64,000 bases of DNA, taken from NCBI GenBank assembly GCA_001600175.1, contig BCJC01000004.1:310001-374000 (forward strand), given 5' to 3'. The DNA is from Erythrobasidium yunnanense (taxonomy: Eukaryota > Basidiomycota > Cystobasidiomycetes > Erythrobasidiales > Erythrobasidiaceae). The notes beneath the pieces were generated by a model. The model was not told where the DNA came from and did no database searches. It saw only the letters and a list, made by a program, of their open reading frames with translations. A program made the translations under genes and the position numbers. This document shows positions 45,437 to 54,818 of the stretch, piece by piece. Positions within the stretch are counted from its first letter, which is position 1; every line of letters begins with the position of its first letter.

Positions 45437-46739
45437 ATGCTAGCTCGCCCCTTCAGTCTCGCCTTCTCAGCTTCTTCCGCATCCCCGTCACACAGCAAGA
45501 CCTCCTATTCCAACCCTTCCCTAGATCCTTTTCCTGCAGACCTCAAACTATGCATAGGGTCCTATTCTGAGAATGCATCAGACAACAACATCACCGTCGT
45601 GGGCATCAACCCTCAGCTAGCCCAGGATCCAGACTCTTTCCTCAGCTATAGCCAGAACGAAGGGTATGACTTTGTGCCTCTGGCGAAGCAGAATACTCCA
45701 TATCCAGTCACAAAAGTAGGCTTCTCGCCCGCTAGTCTGGCGAACAAACTGGCTGGAGGATCGTCTGGAGGGGAAATGCATGAAATGATAGCTACAACAA
45801 GCGATTGCTTGCGGTTGTGGGACCTTGTACCGTCAGATTCGCGGTCTGGGTATGTAGGACAAGGGCAGATGAGCCACAGGCTGGTAGAGCGGTCCACCCT
45901 ATCGAATGTATGTTGTCCAAAATCTGGCAGAGATGGGTCGCAAGCTGATTATATCGTTTGGTGTGCAGGCGAAAGGAGAGTACTCTGCTCCCCTAACTTC
46001 CTTCGACTGGTCTACGGTAGACCCGTCGACGATTGTGACGAGTTCTATCGATACGACCTGCACTATATGGGACATCTCGACGAATCAAGCGGTAACGCAG
46101 CTGATGTGGGTCCACAGTATTCTATTCGCCGTAATGAAGCTAATACATCGTGACTGTAGTTCGCACGACCGCGAGGTCTTTGATGTGGCCTGGTCACCGG
46201 CTTCAAAAGATGTCTTTGCTTCCGTTGGCGCAGATGGCTCTGTACGCTCATTCGATCTGCGGCATCTGGATCACTCTACTATCTTGTTCGAGTCTTCATT
46301 AACATCAAGTGCGGGTCGAGCTAGAGGAGCAGCCCTACTCCGGCTAGCCTACAACCCAAACGACCCAAACTCAGTAGCGGTGATACACGCCGACTCTCCT
46401 CAAATCACGATCCTAGATGTACGGAGTCCTGGCATTGCAGTAGCAGAGTTACAAAGCCACTCAGCATCCGTGAACGGGATAGCGTGGTGCGGCGGCTCTA
46501 CAGCCGAATATGACAACGGTATGCTAGCGAGCGTAGGTGATGATGCCCAAGTCATGCTCTGGGACATGCTGCGGCCTAATGCGCAGACACAAGCTAAACA
46601 GACCCTCCCGAGACCTATAGGCCTGCCGAACGCTGTCTATACAGCGCCCAGCGAGATCAACGCCGTAGCGTGGGGTGGAGGCAGAGACTACCTGGCTGTA
46701 GCGATGGGGAATGGTGCAGTGCGTTGTCTGAGGGTCTAG
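45437..46739 (+). CDS. DCAF7: WD40 protein DCAF7/WDR68 (TTG1/LWD1-like)
   Basis: A WD-repeat scaffold that binds DYRK kinases and DDB1-Cul4 ligases in animals. Recognisable order: LKLCIGSYSENASDNNITVV, TPYPVTKVGFSP, MIATTSDCLRLWDLVPSDSR, then AKGEYSAPLTSFDWSTVDPS, SSIDTTCTIWDISTNQAV, ISHDREVFDVAWSPASKDVF, ASVGADGSVRSFDLRHLDHS, LRLAYNPNDPNSVAVI and VNGIAWCGGST; it ends NGAVRCLRV. The SIDTTCTIWD and SVGADGSVR...DLRHLEHST strings are diagnostic for this subfamily. Introns at 45908 and near 46105 restore the frame. The usual N-terminal YEAPWPIYALxW strand is not seen, so the annotated ATG may be internal and a 5' exon missing. Confidence 0.87.
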
Positions 46740-46791
46740 CTTCGTGTTCCGCTTGTTGTAGCCATAGTGTACTTTTTCCAGCTCGCCAGAG

Positions 46792-47811
46792 TTACATGAA
46801 GTCTTCGTCGGAATCGAAGTCGTCTTCCTTCTTCTCTTCTTCTTCACTATCACCCATAGCAGCAGCTTTGCGCTCCTTTTTCTCCTGCTCCTGCGCAGCA
46901 AACAGGGTCTCGTAATTCCTTGCGTCCGCTTCTGCTTTGCGTTGTTTCGCAAGTTCTGCTTCGATCTTCTTTCTTTCAGTCGCGTCAAGCTTGCGTTGTC
47001 TACCAATCTCCTTCTCTCGGATAATGCGGTCTGCTTCATGGTCGACCTCGCGCACCTCTGCGCCAGCTTCTACGTCAGATGGCTCGAGCTTGGCAGGAGA
47101 GACGGGCTCACCTTTCGTCTTGTTGAGCCGGTTGACAATAGCGTTCTCTCTTTCCTCGACGTGAAACCTCCGCACTATCTTTTCCTTGTGGAAAGACACC
47201 TGGCCGATGGCCATGTCGCCAGTCTTCTTGAGGTTTGCAGCGGGCGTGTATATGATTGTGAGGTTATTCTTCCGGTTGCCTCTATAGCACAATGAACGAT
47301 CAGCTTTCGGCTGGCATGACTGTAGGCCAACCTACTCTATCGAGTTCGCCTTGACGAGTTGGCAGCAGTCGATGAGGAGCTTCTCGGGAATAGCATCCCA
47401 CTTCATTCCAGCAGGCATACGAAGGTAGACGTGGGCAGACGAGAGCTTGTCGACGTGAAACCAAACGTCGTTTTCGTACGCGTATCGGATTAGGTCTTCA
47501 TCTGTAGCAGTCAGACGTCTGATTAGATGGTCTTCTCGTATGTAGGATTGAGGGTCAATTATGTACTTTCGAACTGCGGCAGGATATCAGCATCTTGTCA
47601 CTACTCCAAGACCGAGACTCTACCTTGTCTTTGCCCATATAGCTATTGACCCACTTTTAGTCGGTCGTACAGTTCAGCATTCTGCAGTAACCTACATGAT
47701 GGCAGGCGCCTCCGCAGACAGCACTGCATTCGTCGTCGTTCAGCTCGAAAGTCTGTAGTCTGTATCATTACGCGGGCTGCTCCTACCATTCGACGAGAAG
47801 AACAGGACCAT
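46792..47811 (-). CDS. CCDC25: CCDC25 / Jlp2 family protein (NFACT-R domain)
   Basis: CCDC25 is a small NFACT-R (DUF814) protein with a charged coiled-coil tail; in animals it binds extracellular DNA, while its fungal role (Jlp2) is unclear. Six exons: 47811-47787 (25 nt), 47723-47696 (28), 47642-47624 (19), 47573-47567 (7), 47501-47336 and 47281-46792; 244 residues, total coding length divisible by three. The protein begins [20 protein letters not shown]. It continues [38 protein letters not shown] and [18 protein letters not shown], all matching the family. The C-terminal ~100 residues are Glu/Lys/Arg-rich, ending [11 protein letters not shown]. It converges on DCAF7 with 52 bp between stop codons. 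Confidence 0.93.
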
Positions 47812-48278
47812 AGTGGCTACAGTCTCTGTCAAGGCTCAGATGATGCTTGGTGATGATTCTTCAGCGACATCCGACAATCTCGACGGTGTCACTCTGAACG
47901 GAGCTGAAGTGCAACTGGATCTGAGGACATGACGACCCACATAATGTTATGGAAGCAAGCATGGAAACGCTTACATTCCGTTTATACTCTGAAAGCATAC
48001 TTTGCAATTCAAAAGTCCGGCTGAGCAAACTGCTTGAAGACAGTTACCTGACAGATTAATCTGCCTTGACCTGCTTGATTAGCCTGTCAGCCATGGCAGG
48101 CCACTCATACATGGCATATGCATCAAATTGTGCTATGGCCCTTTGCAATAGTCAGCACTGCATGACTGGGCTCGTTCAAGCAACTATGCTGGACTCGTGG
48201 AAGGAAAGTAGCGGTTTCAAACAGAACCAGGAGGAGTACAAGAAATGAGGAGTAGGGAGATCCGCTTCGCGCTTGCTC
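47812..48278. other. Intergenic region
   Basis: 467 bp between the CCDC25 start (minus) and the stop of the first orphan paralogue (minus). It should contain the CCDC25 promoter. A 60-codon plus-strand frame at 48066 has no protein features. This is the left edge of the duplicated island. Confidence 0.4.
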
Positions 48279-48878
48279 CTACGTCTTGAATTTGACCTCT
48301 CCACGGCCATTAATGGACACAGAATTGTACCGGGCCAACAAGTTCTGTGCCTCTGCCTTGATCATACTGTTTGCTGTACCACGATGAAAACCACCGTAAG
48401 TACGCTCGGAACTGAGAGCATGCTGTTGAAGTATTCGGAGGCTTTGGATGTCGGTGAATTGCCAGACTTCAAAGGTCGCATCCTTCCAAATCTCGCATCC
48501 ACGGTAATCCACAGTGAGGTATTCGCATATAACCTCACCTGTATATTCAAGATCATGTATCTTGAATAGCCTCCTTCCTCCATCAAAATACTTGACCATC
48601 TTCCTACTGCGCTCGATTAGCTTGGCTTGATATCGTATCCTGCCATCCACCAGTTGGTATCTCGACAGGAAGGTGATAATGAGCGGGTCGGCTTGAAATA
48701 ACATGCGACAGTTCCTCATCGCGTCGAAAAGATTGGCGACCTCGTCTTTGGCAGGGCCGGTAAAGTCTCCTAAACGAAAATTCTTGGGGTCTCCGTCCTT
48801 GTCCTTGCATTCGAGACACCCGCCATAATAATTTACTTTAAGGATAGCGTAGTAGCCTTCAGGAAGCTTGCTTGCCAT
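48279..48878 (-). CDS. Orphan family protein A (199 residues)
   Basis: Intact single-exon frame with ATG at 48876-48878. Unrecognised family; it is a clear paralogue of the gene at 49423-50022, of the same length (199 codons). Shared landmarks: YAIL near the N-terminus; F.TRW/F.SRYQ at ~70; RxxKMVKYFDGGRRLFKIHD / TKMVKYYGSGVKLWNILG; and [AT]xFEVWQFT(D/E) followed by a Leu/Gln helix. There is no signal peptide or membrane segment and few cysteines. Predicted to be cytosolic or nuclear; function unknown. Its upstream flank is also shared with that of the paralogue, so gene and promoter were duplicated together. Confidence 0.75.
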   Translation of the reverse strand: MASKLPEGYYAILKVNYYGGCLECKDKDGDPKNFRLGDFTGPAKDEVANLFDAMRNCRMLFQADPLIITFLSRYQLVDGRIRYQAKLIERSRKMVKYFDGGRRLFKIHDLEYTGEVICEYLTVDYRGCEIWKDATFEVWQFTDIQSLRILQQHALSSERTYGGFHRGTANSMIKAEAQNLLARYNSVSINGRGEVKFKT

Positions 48879-49014
48879 GGCCGTGAAGTGTTTCGTGCAA
48901 GAGTTTCGCTAACGGTAGATAGTCTTTCTGACGATGGGTGATGCTGTGCAGATGGTCAGTTTGCTTATAGACTTCCTCCGACTAGGGGCCATCACCCACC
49001 CTCGATATCGTCAG

Positions 49015-49270
49015 GAGAGGAGTTGCACTCGCTGTTTTGTGTTCTGAAGAAAGAGAAGAGAGAGGAGAGGAGCGAGAGGATCGCATTTTATAGTCTGACG
49101 AGGTCGGCCACCAGACAAAGGTTGCTGCTGTTGAACAGGAGCTTGCTTCCATCGTCATCGATCCGGTCCAACAAAGGATAGATCTGCATAGATTGAAGAG
49201 TCTGCATGCCAGATCGGACCTGAAAGTCAGGGATAGCCTGTCTGCAAGCAGAGGTAAGATCAGTCCTCGA
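49015..49270 (-). repeat. Upstream module of orphan unit, copy 1
   Basis: About 250 bp, directly repeated at 50158-50415 with moderate divergence. Shared strings include GAGCTTGCTTC, TCGTCATC and the exact ATAGATTGAAGAGTCTGCAT. It lies about 140 bp upstream of orphan gene A and overlaps an open minus-strand frame (MQTLQSMQIYPLLDRIDDDG) that is interrupted in copy 2. Confidence 0.7.
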
Positions 49271-49422
49271 CTGTCGAGCCAAGCGTATAAGGGTTGCAGC
49301 TTCGACCGCAGTATGCGCATAACCTGGGGAGGAACATACATGACATCCATCCGGGACCAATGTCATCAATGGACAGAAAAAGAAAAGTTCTGAAGACAGG
49401 AACAGCAAGAACATCAAGTAGC

Positions 49423-50022
49423 TCATCGACGTGTGAGCAATTCGACATCCCCGTGCGATCCATCCATCCTCACGCATTGATACTGGCTCAAAACCCTGGC
49501 CTTTTCTTCCTTGATCCGCGTATCTGCTGTGTCAGGCGGAAGTGGTTTCTTGAGGTGGTGAATGCGTGTATCAAGCTTCTGGAGAACCGCATACGCCTCG
49601 GCTTCGGTAAATTGCCAGACCTCGAACAAGGCGTCTTCAAAGATGGGCCGCCTATATCTATCGATTGAAACCTGCCTCTGGCAATGGACTGTTCCTGCCT
49701 TATCAATACCAAGTATGTTCCATAGCTTGACCCCGCTGCCGTAATATTTGACCATTTTCGTTTGGCGCTCGACGAGCACCAGTCCATCCTGGGGGCTATT
49801 ATACGCAATCTGCCATCTTGTCAAAAAGGTGCCATCAGCGCTATCGGGCGAAGTGGTACCGATACCCTCGAAGAGCTCATCAACCAGCTTGCCGAAGGGC
49901 CAACTGAATTGCTGTGGGTAGAATCGAACATATCGGTTGCGGTGATCCAGGCATACGACTTGATACTTGGGATAGTCCACGCCGAGGATGGCGTACTGCC
50001 GCTCCCTCAGGTAAGATGCCAT
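49423..50022 (-). CDS. Orphan family protein B (199 residues)
   Basis: Intact single-exon frame with ATG at 50020-50022, the tandem paralogue of orphan A; start-to-start distance is 1,144 bp. It begins MASYLRERQYAILGVDYPKY (A begins MASKLPEGYYAILKVNYYGG). Conserved landmarks are QTKMVKYYGSGVKLWNILGI and FEDALFEVWQFTEAEAY. The two proteins differ at most other positions, so the duplication is not recent or selection is weak or diversifying. No known domain, signal peptide or catalytic motif seen. Confidence 0.75.
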   Translation of the reverse strand: MASYLRERQYAILGVDYPKYQVVCLDHRNRYVRFYPQQFSWPFGKLVDELFEGIGTTSPDSADGTFLTRWQIAYNSPQDGLVLVERQTKMVKYYGSGVKLWNILGIDKAGTVHCQRQVSIDRYRRPIFEDALFEVWQFTEAEAYAVLQKLDTRIHHLKKPLPPDTADTRIKEEKARVLSQYQCVRMDGSHGDVELLTRR

Positions 50023-50157
50023 TGCGGAACGATGGTGTTGTCGTAAGGTTGATTGGAGACAGCAAGCCTACTAAGACCAACCGATGCTGTGCTCGAGGTC
50101 AGCTTCCTTGCGGGGCTCTCGAGATTAGAGAGACGTTATATACTCTGACCTGTACAG

Positions 50158-50415
50158 GAGGCGAGTTGCACCGGCTGATCTTGTGTTTTTAAAGAGAAGA
50201 TAGAGGAGCGGAGCGGAAGGGTCGCATCTTGTGGTCTAAAGAGGTTGGCCATTCGACAAAGGCCGCTGGTACTGAAAAGGAGCTTGCTTCTATCGTCATC
50301 TATCCGATTCAATAAAGGTTAGACCCGCATAGATTGAAGAGTCTGCATGCCATAGTGAACTCAAGCGAGTCAGTGATAGGCTGTCTGTAGGCAGAGGTGT
50401 AAGATCAATTCTCTA
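50158..50415 (-). repeat. Upstream module of orphan unit, copy 2
   Basis: Second copy of the module at 49015-49270, positioned about 140 bp upstream of orphan B exactly as copy 1 sits upstream of orphan A. The corresponding reading frame (GMQTLQSMRV, then LLNRIDDDRSKLLF) contains a stop here, so any coding role is lost or never existed. Confidence 0.7.
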
Positions 50416-50514
50416 AACAAGTCAAGGATTTAATGGTGCAGACTCGACCTCCTTCGCGTTGGGGGTATAAACGAGCTCGTTCCATCACAATGCACCGGCT
50501 GTCTTGATGGCGAT

Positions 50515-50940
50515 CTACTTCATGAAACGAGCAGGGACCAACATTACGGCTCCATCCTGAATGCGAACGTAGTCAAACCTCCAGCAAATGTCGCTCGCAA
50601 TCCTTTGGTTTATCTCCATCGCTTGATCCCAGTAGCAAGCATTCCTCCTCAATTCCGCACCTCTTGCCAGAAATGACCTAAGCGGGAGTGTGTGTGTATC
50701 GTTGATGAAGGACAAGGTAGCCGACTTGGCCGGCATATGCGCCTTGCAAGCTGGCTATAGACCTCATGCCGGCTTGTAGGAACAAGGATGCAAGAACAAT
50801 CGGGAGTGGATTTGGGCAGTAGCCTCATAGATGCCGCGTAGACCGTTGATACAGGTGCGCGGAACAATCTTGCGCTAGACAGAGTCGCGTTGAACTGCGA
50901 TTTCCTTGATGTTGACCTTGATGCTGAGGTTCCCACGCAT
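50515..50940 (-). pseudogene. Relic reading frame, unknown host gene
   Basis: One continuous minus-strand frame from an ATG (50938-50940) to a stop at 50515 reads like a real protein: MRGNLSIKVNIKEIAVQRDS, CINGLRGIYEATAQIHSRLF and an intact last half MPAKSATLSFINDTHTLPLR. It contains three in-frame stops (TAG, TGA, TAG) in its first half. No splice sites clearly remove them. I infer a decayed gene or one with undetected introns. No family recognised. Confidence 0.4.
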
Positions 50941-50971
50941 TTCCAGAGGATGTCGTTCTCGCACATTGCGC

Positions 50972-52231
50972 CTATACTTCCTCCTCTGGATAATCGAACA
51001 GATCGAGGGGGAAATCATCGTCCAGCAGGCCGCTCCCCTTAATAGAATGGCATCGAGCCTCTTGCTCAGCTAGAACGGCGAGTGCTTCCTTCTCGTTCAA
51101 GTCTGTCTGTATCGATGCCCAGGTTGCAAGCTTCTGCAGAAAGTCGTGTGGAAGTACAGCTATAGACCGTTCCCTGGCTAACAGGTCGACAGCCTCGACA
51201 GAGTCCCGGTTTGGACACTTTTGCTTGTCTCTGATCGCTCCACGGGAGTCGAGTACGGCTAGGGAACTGGGGACTTGAAGCCAAGCTGGCAATGCCGCAA
51301 GATTGTCGGAATTGACAGTGGTGATACGTAGTGCGTGAATTCCAGATACAGGGATCACTGGGTATGCCAAACTGTCGGTGGCTAGGTGTCGCAAATGTAC
51401 CAGGCTGTCCAAGAACGGTTTGATCGGCTCTTCGGGAAAGGGATCCCACATTTCGATAGGAGTTTCAAAACGGCACCGCTCTAGAACTAGCTTGGACATG
51501 GATGCACCTGCCCATACCATCATCGAAGCATATGCTTTGTAGTCCATATTACATCCTGATAAACGGAGAGCTTGCGGTGGTTTGAGAGCTTGCACTAAGC
51601 CCGTGACATCCAGCAGCTCGCCATAGTACTCTCCAACGTCTACCAGATGCAACGTCTTTACATTGAGGCGCTCCCCGGCTGCGCACATCGGGACGTCGAA
51701 GACGGCAGCCAGATTGATCGAGCCAGACCATGGAGCCTGCTTGATCGATAGTATGCGAAGCGGTCGCGTAGGAATGATGCTGCGAGCATGCCATCGATTA
51801 ACAGTGACTGTATAGCAAGGGAAGGCTGCCTGGTTGAGGGTAGCCAGGACTTCGCCTGCGTTTGGCAGGAAAGCCAAGGCTGCTGCCCAGTGGAGTGTCT
51901 GCAATCCTTTTGCTTGCTTTATGATATACAGGACCCACGAAATTGCCTCAGCGCTTTGCTCGCTTAGGCAGCTGTAGACTATTTTGCGGATCATGCTGGC
52001 TAGATAAGGGCTCGCGTTGATCGATGCATACAGACTAGACCATCTTGCCAAAGAGAATTCCTGTGTTCGAATGGTGGTCGGAATCTCGATTGTGTGGTAG
52101 AGCGCCCTTCTGGCAGGCCAGAGCAGGCCTCGCGAGACGAAGCAAAGAGCATGGCAGGAGCTGGGATCCAGATAGGCTGCGATAGCATCCAGAATTTGCT
52201 CAGGAAGCTTGTCGATTGTGATCTGCGACAC
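50972..52231 (-). CDS. F-box-like protein without an in-frame ATG
   Basis: A 419-codon uninterrupted frame. The N-terminus ([20 protein letters not shown], then [20 protein letters not shown]) is a typical F-box: LPxxIL...L.P..L...S..C....PALY. The rest is leucine-rich-repeat-like with spaced '[11 protein letters not shown]', '[12 protein letters not shown]' and 'ALRLSGCNM' strands. F-box proteins recruit substrates to SCF ubiquitin ligases. The expected start position holds GTG (52229-52231); the first in-frame ATG lies about 80 codons in, after the F-box. The 318-bp RACK1-derived repeat begins only 45 bp upstream, so the original 5' end may have been disturbed. It may be expressed from an unseen upstream exon or be a pseudogene. 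Confidence 0.6.
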   Translation of the reverse strand: MSQITIDKLPEQILDAIAAYLDPSSCHALCFVSRGLLWPARRALYHTIEIPTTIRTQEFSLARWSSLYASINASPYLASMIRKIVYSCLSEQSAEAISWVLYIIKQAKGLQTLHWAAALAFLPNAGEVLATLNQAAFPCYTVTVNRWHARSIIPTRPLRILSIKQAPWSGSINLAAVFDVPMCAAGERLNVKTLHLVDVGEYYGELLDVTGLVQALKPPQALRLSGCNMDYKAYASMMVWAGASMSKLVLERCRFETPIEMWDPFPEEPIKPFLDSLVHLRHLATDSLAYPVIPVSGIHALRITTVNSDNLAALPAWLQVPSSLAVLDSRGAIRDKQKCPNRDSVEAVDLLARERSIAVLPHDFLQKLATWASIQTDLNEKEALAVLAEQEARCHSIKGSGLLDDDFPLDLFDYPEEEV

Positions 52232-52275
52232 ATGACCACAGCAGTCGGATCCAGCTCTACTTTGCGGAGGGAGAA

Positions 52276-52456
52276 GCCCGACTTTGCCAACTCTGCCAAG
52301 GCACGCGACCCCGAGTGCCTATCCCTTGCATGGAGCGCAGGTAAGCCAGATTATAGCAACCACCGGAACAGTACTAAAACGTCATTTCCAGACGGCCAGA
52401 CGCTTTTCGCAGGTTACAGCGATAATAAAGTGCGTGTGTACTCTGTTATGGCCTAG
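52276..52456 (+). pseudogene. Truncated RACK1 3'-end copy
   Basis: Encodes, if spliced like the parent, the C-terminal RACK1 residues [20 protein letters not shown] and [20 protein letters not shown], then A-stop. The five upstream WD repeats are absent and no start precedes it, so it cannot make RACK1. The coding part shows no disabling change, in keeping with recent copying or gene conversion. Confidence 0.85.
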
Positions 52457-52593
52457 AACACGCGTGTCCTCTTCAATCCTCTTCTCTACTGCAATACAAC
52501 AGTCTAGTCTAGTATAATCTACTTGCTGGTTGCTCCTGCCTCTGCGACCTTTTTCGGTTCGATGTGTCTGGCTCGCGACTTGACTTTGTCTCA
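52276..52593. repeat. Inverted repeat, left arm (copy of RACK1 3' end)
   Basis: 318 bp that match the reverse complement of 54501-54818 with only about four mismatches by eye, all in the first 85 bp. The arm includes part of the penultimate RACK1 coding exon, its complete 51-nt intron, the last exon with stop codon, and about 140 bp of 3' flank. The arms are 1.9 kb apart. Beyond 52593 similarity continues weakly, as if an older, longer duplication had been homogenised over this part. Confidence 0.95.
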
Positions 52594-52991
52594 GCTCAAG
52601 CAGGGGCTGCAAACACATTCCAACAATGCGATTTGCTTTCGCACCGTCGCAGTCATCTGTCATCTCAAAGCGTCACCGATCAACTTCCCAAGTGCTTTGC
52701 CGAGCTGCTGAAAGCTGGCTGCGGGCAAGAAACGCAGTCAGCTCGTCGACGATGGGGTTCGGAGGAGGTGGTAAGGCAGTCAGCTCGTTGCGGATGGACT
52801 AGGTAGCAAAGAAGCTGTGCTTCTTATAGTCTTGATTGACGTGGGAACATAAAGGGCCAGGGCTTCATCAGGCGACTTCGACTGAAAGAACCAATCTGAG
52901 CTGGGTGGATAGTGGTCGAGTCAAGTCGAGGGTAGACACTGTCATTCCACGCGGTATACGTAAGCCTGTCATTAACTGCTTTGCGAAAGCT

Positions 52992-53600
52992 TCAAGGGTG
53001 GCATATGTGTGGTAATTTCCAGACCAGCTCAACTCGCCCGTTTCTACAGAGCACGCCAGCGAGCTCGTCCAAGGTGTCTTCCAGTAGATTAAGAGTTCGA
53101 CGTTGTGCTGTATCCGCGTAAAGACCTCCTTGGAAAAGCTTGATGCGTTCTACATTGTCATAGATAGGGCGGTAACTGACTTTCTGCGTGAACTCGTGCA
53201 TCTGGAAGGACCTGCCTTCGCAGACGACAGTTCCATCGGAGAGTAACTGGCTGATGGGATAGAAGAACAATCGGCCGTTGTTGTCGTGCTGGATGCCCTT
53301 AGTCCGGTGAATAGTGCGCTTGGTACGCTTGACGAGTTGTGCGTCTCCTTCTCCCACCTTGAGCTGGTAGATGTACTGATATTTCTGCGAGAAGTTGGCG
53401 ATGGTATCGCGGATGACGCGAGATGCACTTCTATGCTTCGATATCGCTGCGACGGTTGCGAAGAGCCGGGTTACGACTTTCCTGCTCCCCTTACCAAAGT
53501 CCGCGGCTCTGAGCCGCAGCTGTCCGCATTTTATCTAAGCATTGGGACAATCCACTTCAGTAATCAGGTAGTAACCCTTTTCGAGGGGTGTGGCCGGATC
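52992..53600 (-). pseudogene. Third copy of the orphan family, decayed
   Basis: A minus-strand frame related to orphans A and B. It opens near LEKGYYLITEVDCPN (compare LPEGYYAILKVNYYG). It then meets one in-frame TAG and continues open through ADFGKGSRKVV, FSQKYQYIYQLKVGEGDAQL, RRTLNLLEDTLDELAGVL and NGRVELVWKL to a stop at 52992. There is no ATG in frame before the conserved region. Length and motif order match a full family member. I infer a pseudogene with at least one stop; an unseen intron is the alternative. Confidence 0.55.
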
Positions 53601-53816
53601 AAGCGTCGCTTTGTCCTGGATATGTCTGTACCAAGGCACGGACCCATTGCCTGAAGCCAAGAAAGACATGGGACGGATTCTGATTGTGGTAGGAGGGGCT
53701 TGGTGAAGTCTCAGTGAACAGACTCGCGATTCGTGGCTAACTGTCAGGTGAATGCTTGAGTTCTATCGAGCTGGGGGCTTTCTGTATGGAGTCCTACGGC
53801 TGGTCCTCTGTGTCAG

Positions 53817-54165
53817 TCAGAAGGAGAGGTATTGAGGAGCATACGAGCGCACCGGAAGGTCTGCAAGCCAGTTGCTGAGTGTCGTAGTGTATTCGATGTT
53901 AGTGAGAGTAAGAGCATGCCCGCGGCTTGAGACGACAGATAGAGCGCCATGAAACCGGAACGTGGCTTCCGACCGGTCCTTTGCGAGATGGACTCCATTG
54001 TTCAAACCTGGCTCTGGCTCGCGCGACACATTTGAGCGCATACAACCGATATACTGTCTGGTCCTGGGTATCGGCTGCATATCCGAAGTAATCGCCATTC
54101 GTCTCGATAAACCCCGAGTCTTGAGTAGAGGTCTTTCTAGCGGGGCTTATTGGGATCGATAGCAA
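53817..54165 (-). pseudogene. Relic coding segment, unknown host gene
   Basis: Two overlapping minus-strand frames look like one protein broken by a frameshift: ETNGDYFGYAADTQDQTVYR, LYALKCVARARARFEQW, then in the next frame NNGVHLAKDRSEATFRFHGA and LTLTNIEYTTTLSNWLADLP. No ATG-to-stop gene can be built. The family is not recognised. Confidence 0.3.
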
Positions 54166-54500
54166 ATGTAGCGAGCTTCACGGCTACTGGTGCTATTGCA
54201 GTTTGTTATCGTTCGCTTCTCTGGGAGTGCAGACCGCAAGACCAGGAGCAAAGGGAGAAGGTCGATATCGATATACTGGGATTACCTCAGAATCTGCTCG
54301 GGAAGATTGTCATCTGCAACATGTTCGCAGCAGCGGAATCCAGCGATAATTTGCGGAAGAAGGTGTCGGACAGCCAGGCTTCAGCAGCTCGTGCAAAAGA
54401 TCTTGCGAATCGAATCAGCAACGCTTCGAGGTGACAGATGACTGCGGAACAGCGAAAGTATGGTATGTCGTTGTACTTTCTTCGGTCCAGCCGCACGAGA

Positions 54501-54818
54501 TGAGACAAAGTCAAGTCGCGAGCCAGACACATCGAACCGAAAAAGGTCGCAGAGGCAGGAGCAACCAGCAAGTAGATTATACTAGACTAGACTGTTGTAT
54601 TGCAGTAGAGAAGAGGATTGAAGAGGACACGCGTGTTCTAGGCCATAACAGAGTACACACGCACTTTATTATCGCTGTAACCTGCGAAAAGCGTCTGGCC
54701 GTCTGGAAATGACGTTTTAGTACTGTTCCGGTGGTTGCTATAACCTGGCTTACCTGCGCTCCATGCAAGGGATAGGCACTCTGGGTCGCGGGCTTTGGCA
54801 GAGTTGGCAAAGTCGGGC
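54501..54818. repeat. Inverted repeat, right arm (within RACK1 3' end)
   Basis: The parental arm, covering the last two RACK1 coding exons (in part), the intron between them and about 140 bp downstream of the RACK1 stop. See the left arm at 52276-52593. Confidence 0.95.

Noticed and set aside
54431-54712. Long plus-strand open frame antisense to the RACK1 3' end, and its twin at 52382-52663
   Set aside because: These are the opposite strand of RACK1 coding and 3' UTR sequence, duplicated by the inverted repeat.
52276-54818. Terminal inverted repeats of a transposon enclosing 52.6-54.5 kb
   Set aside because: The arms are RACK1 exons, intron and 3' UTR rather than transposon ends, no transposase is present between them, and no target-site duplication is seen.
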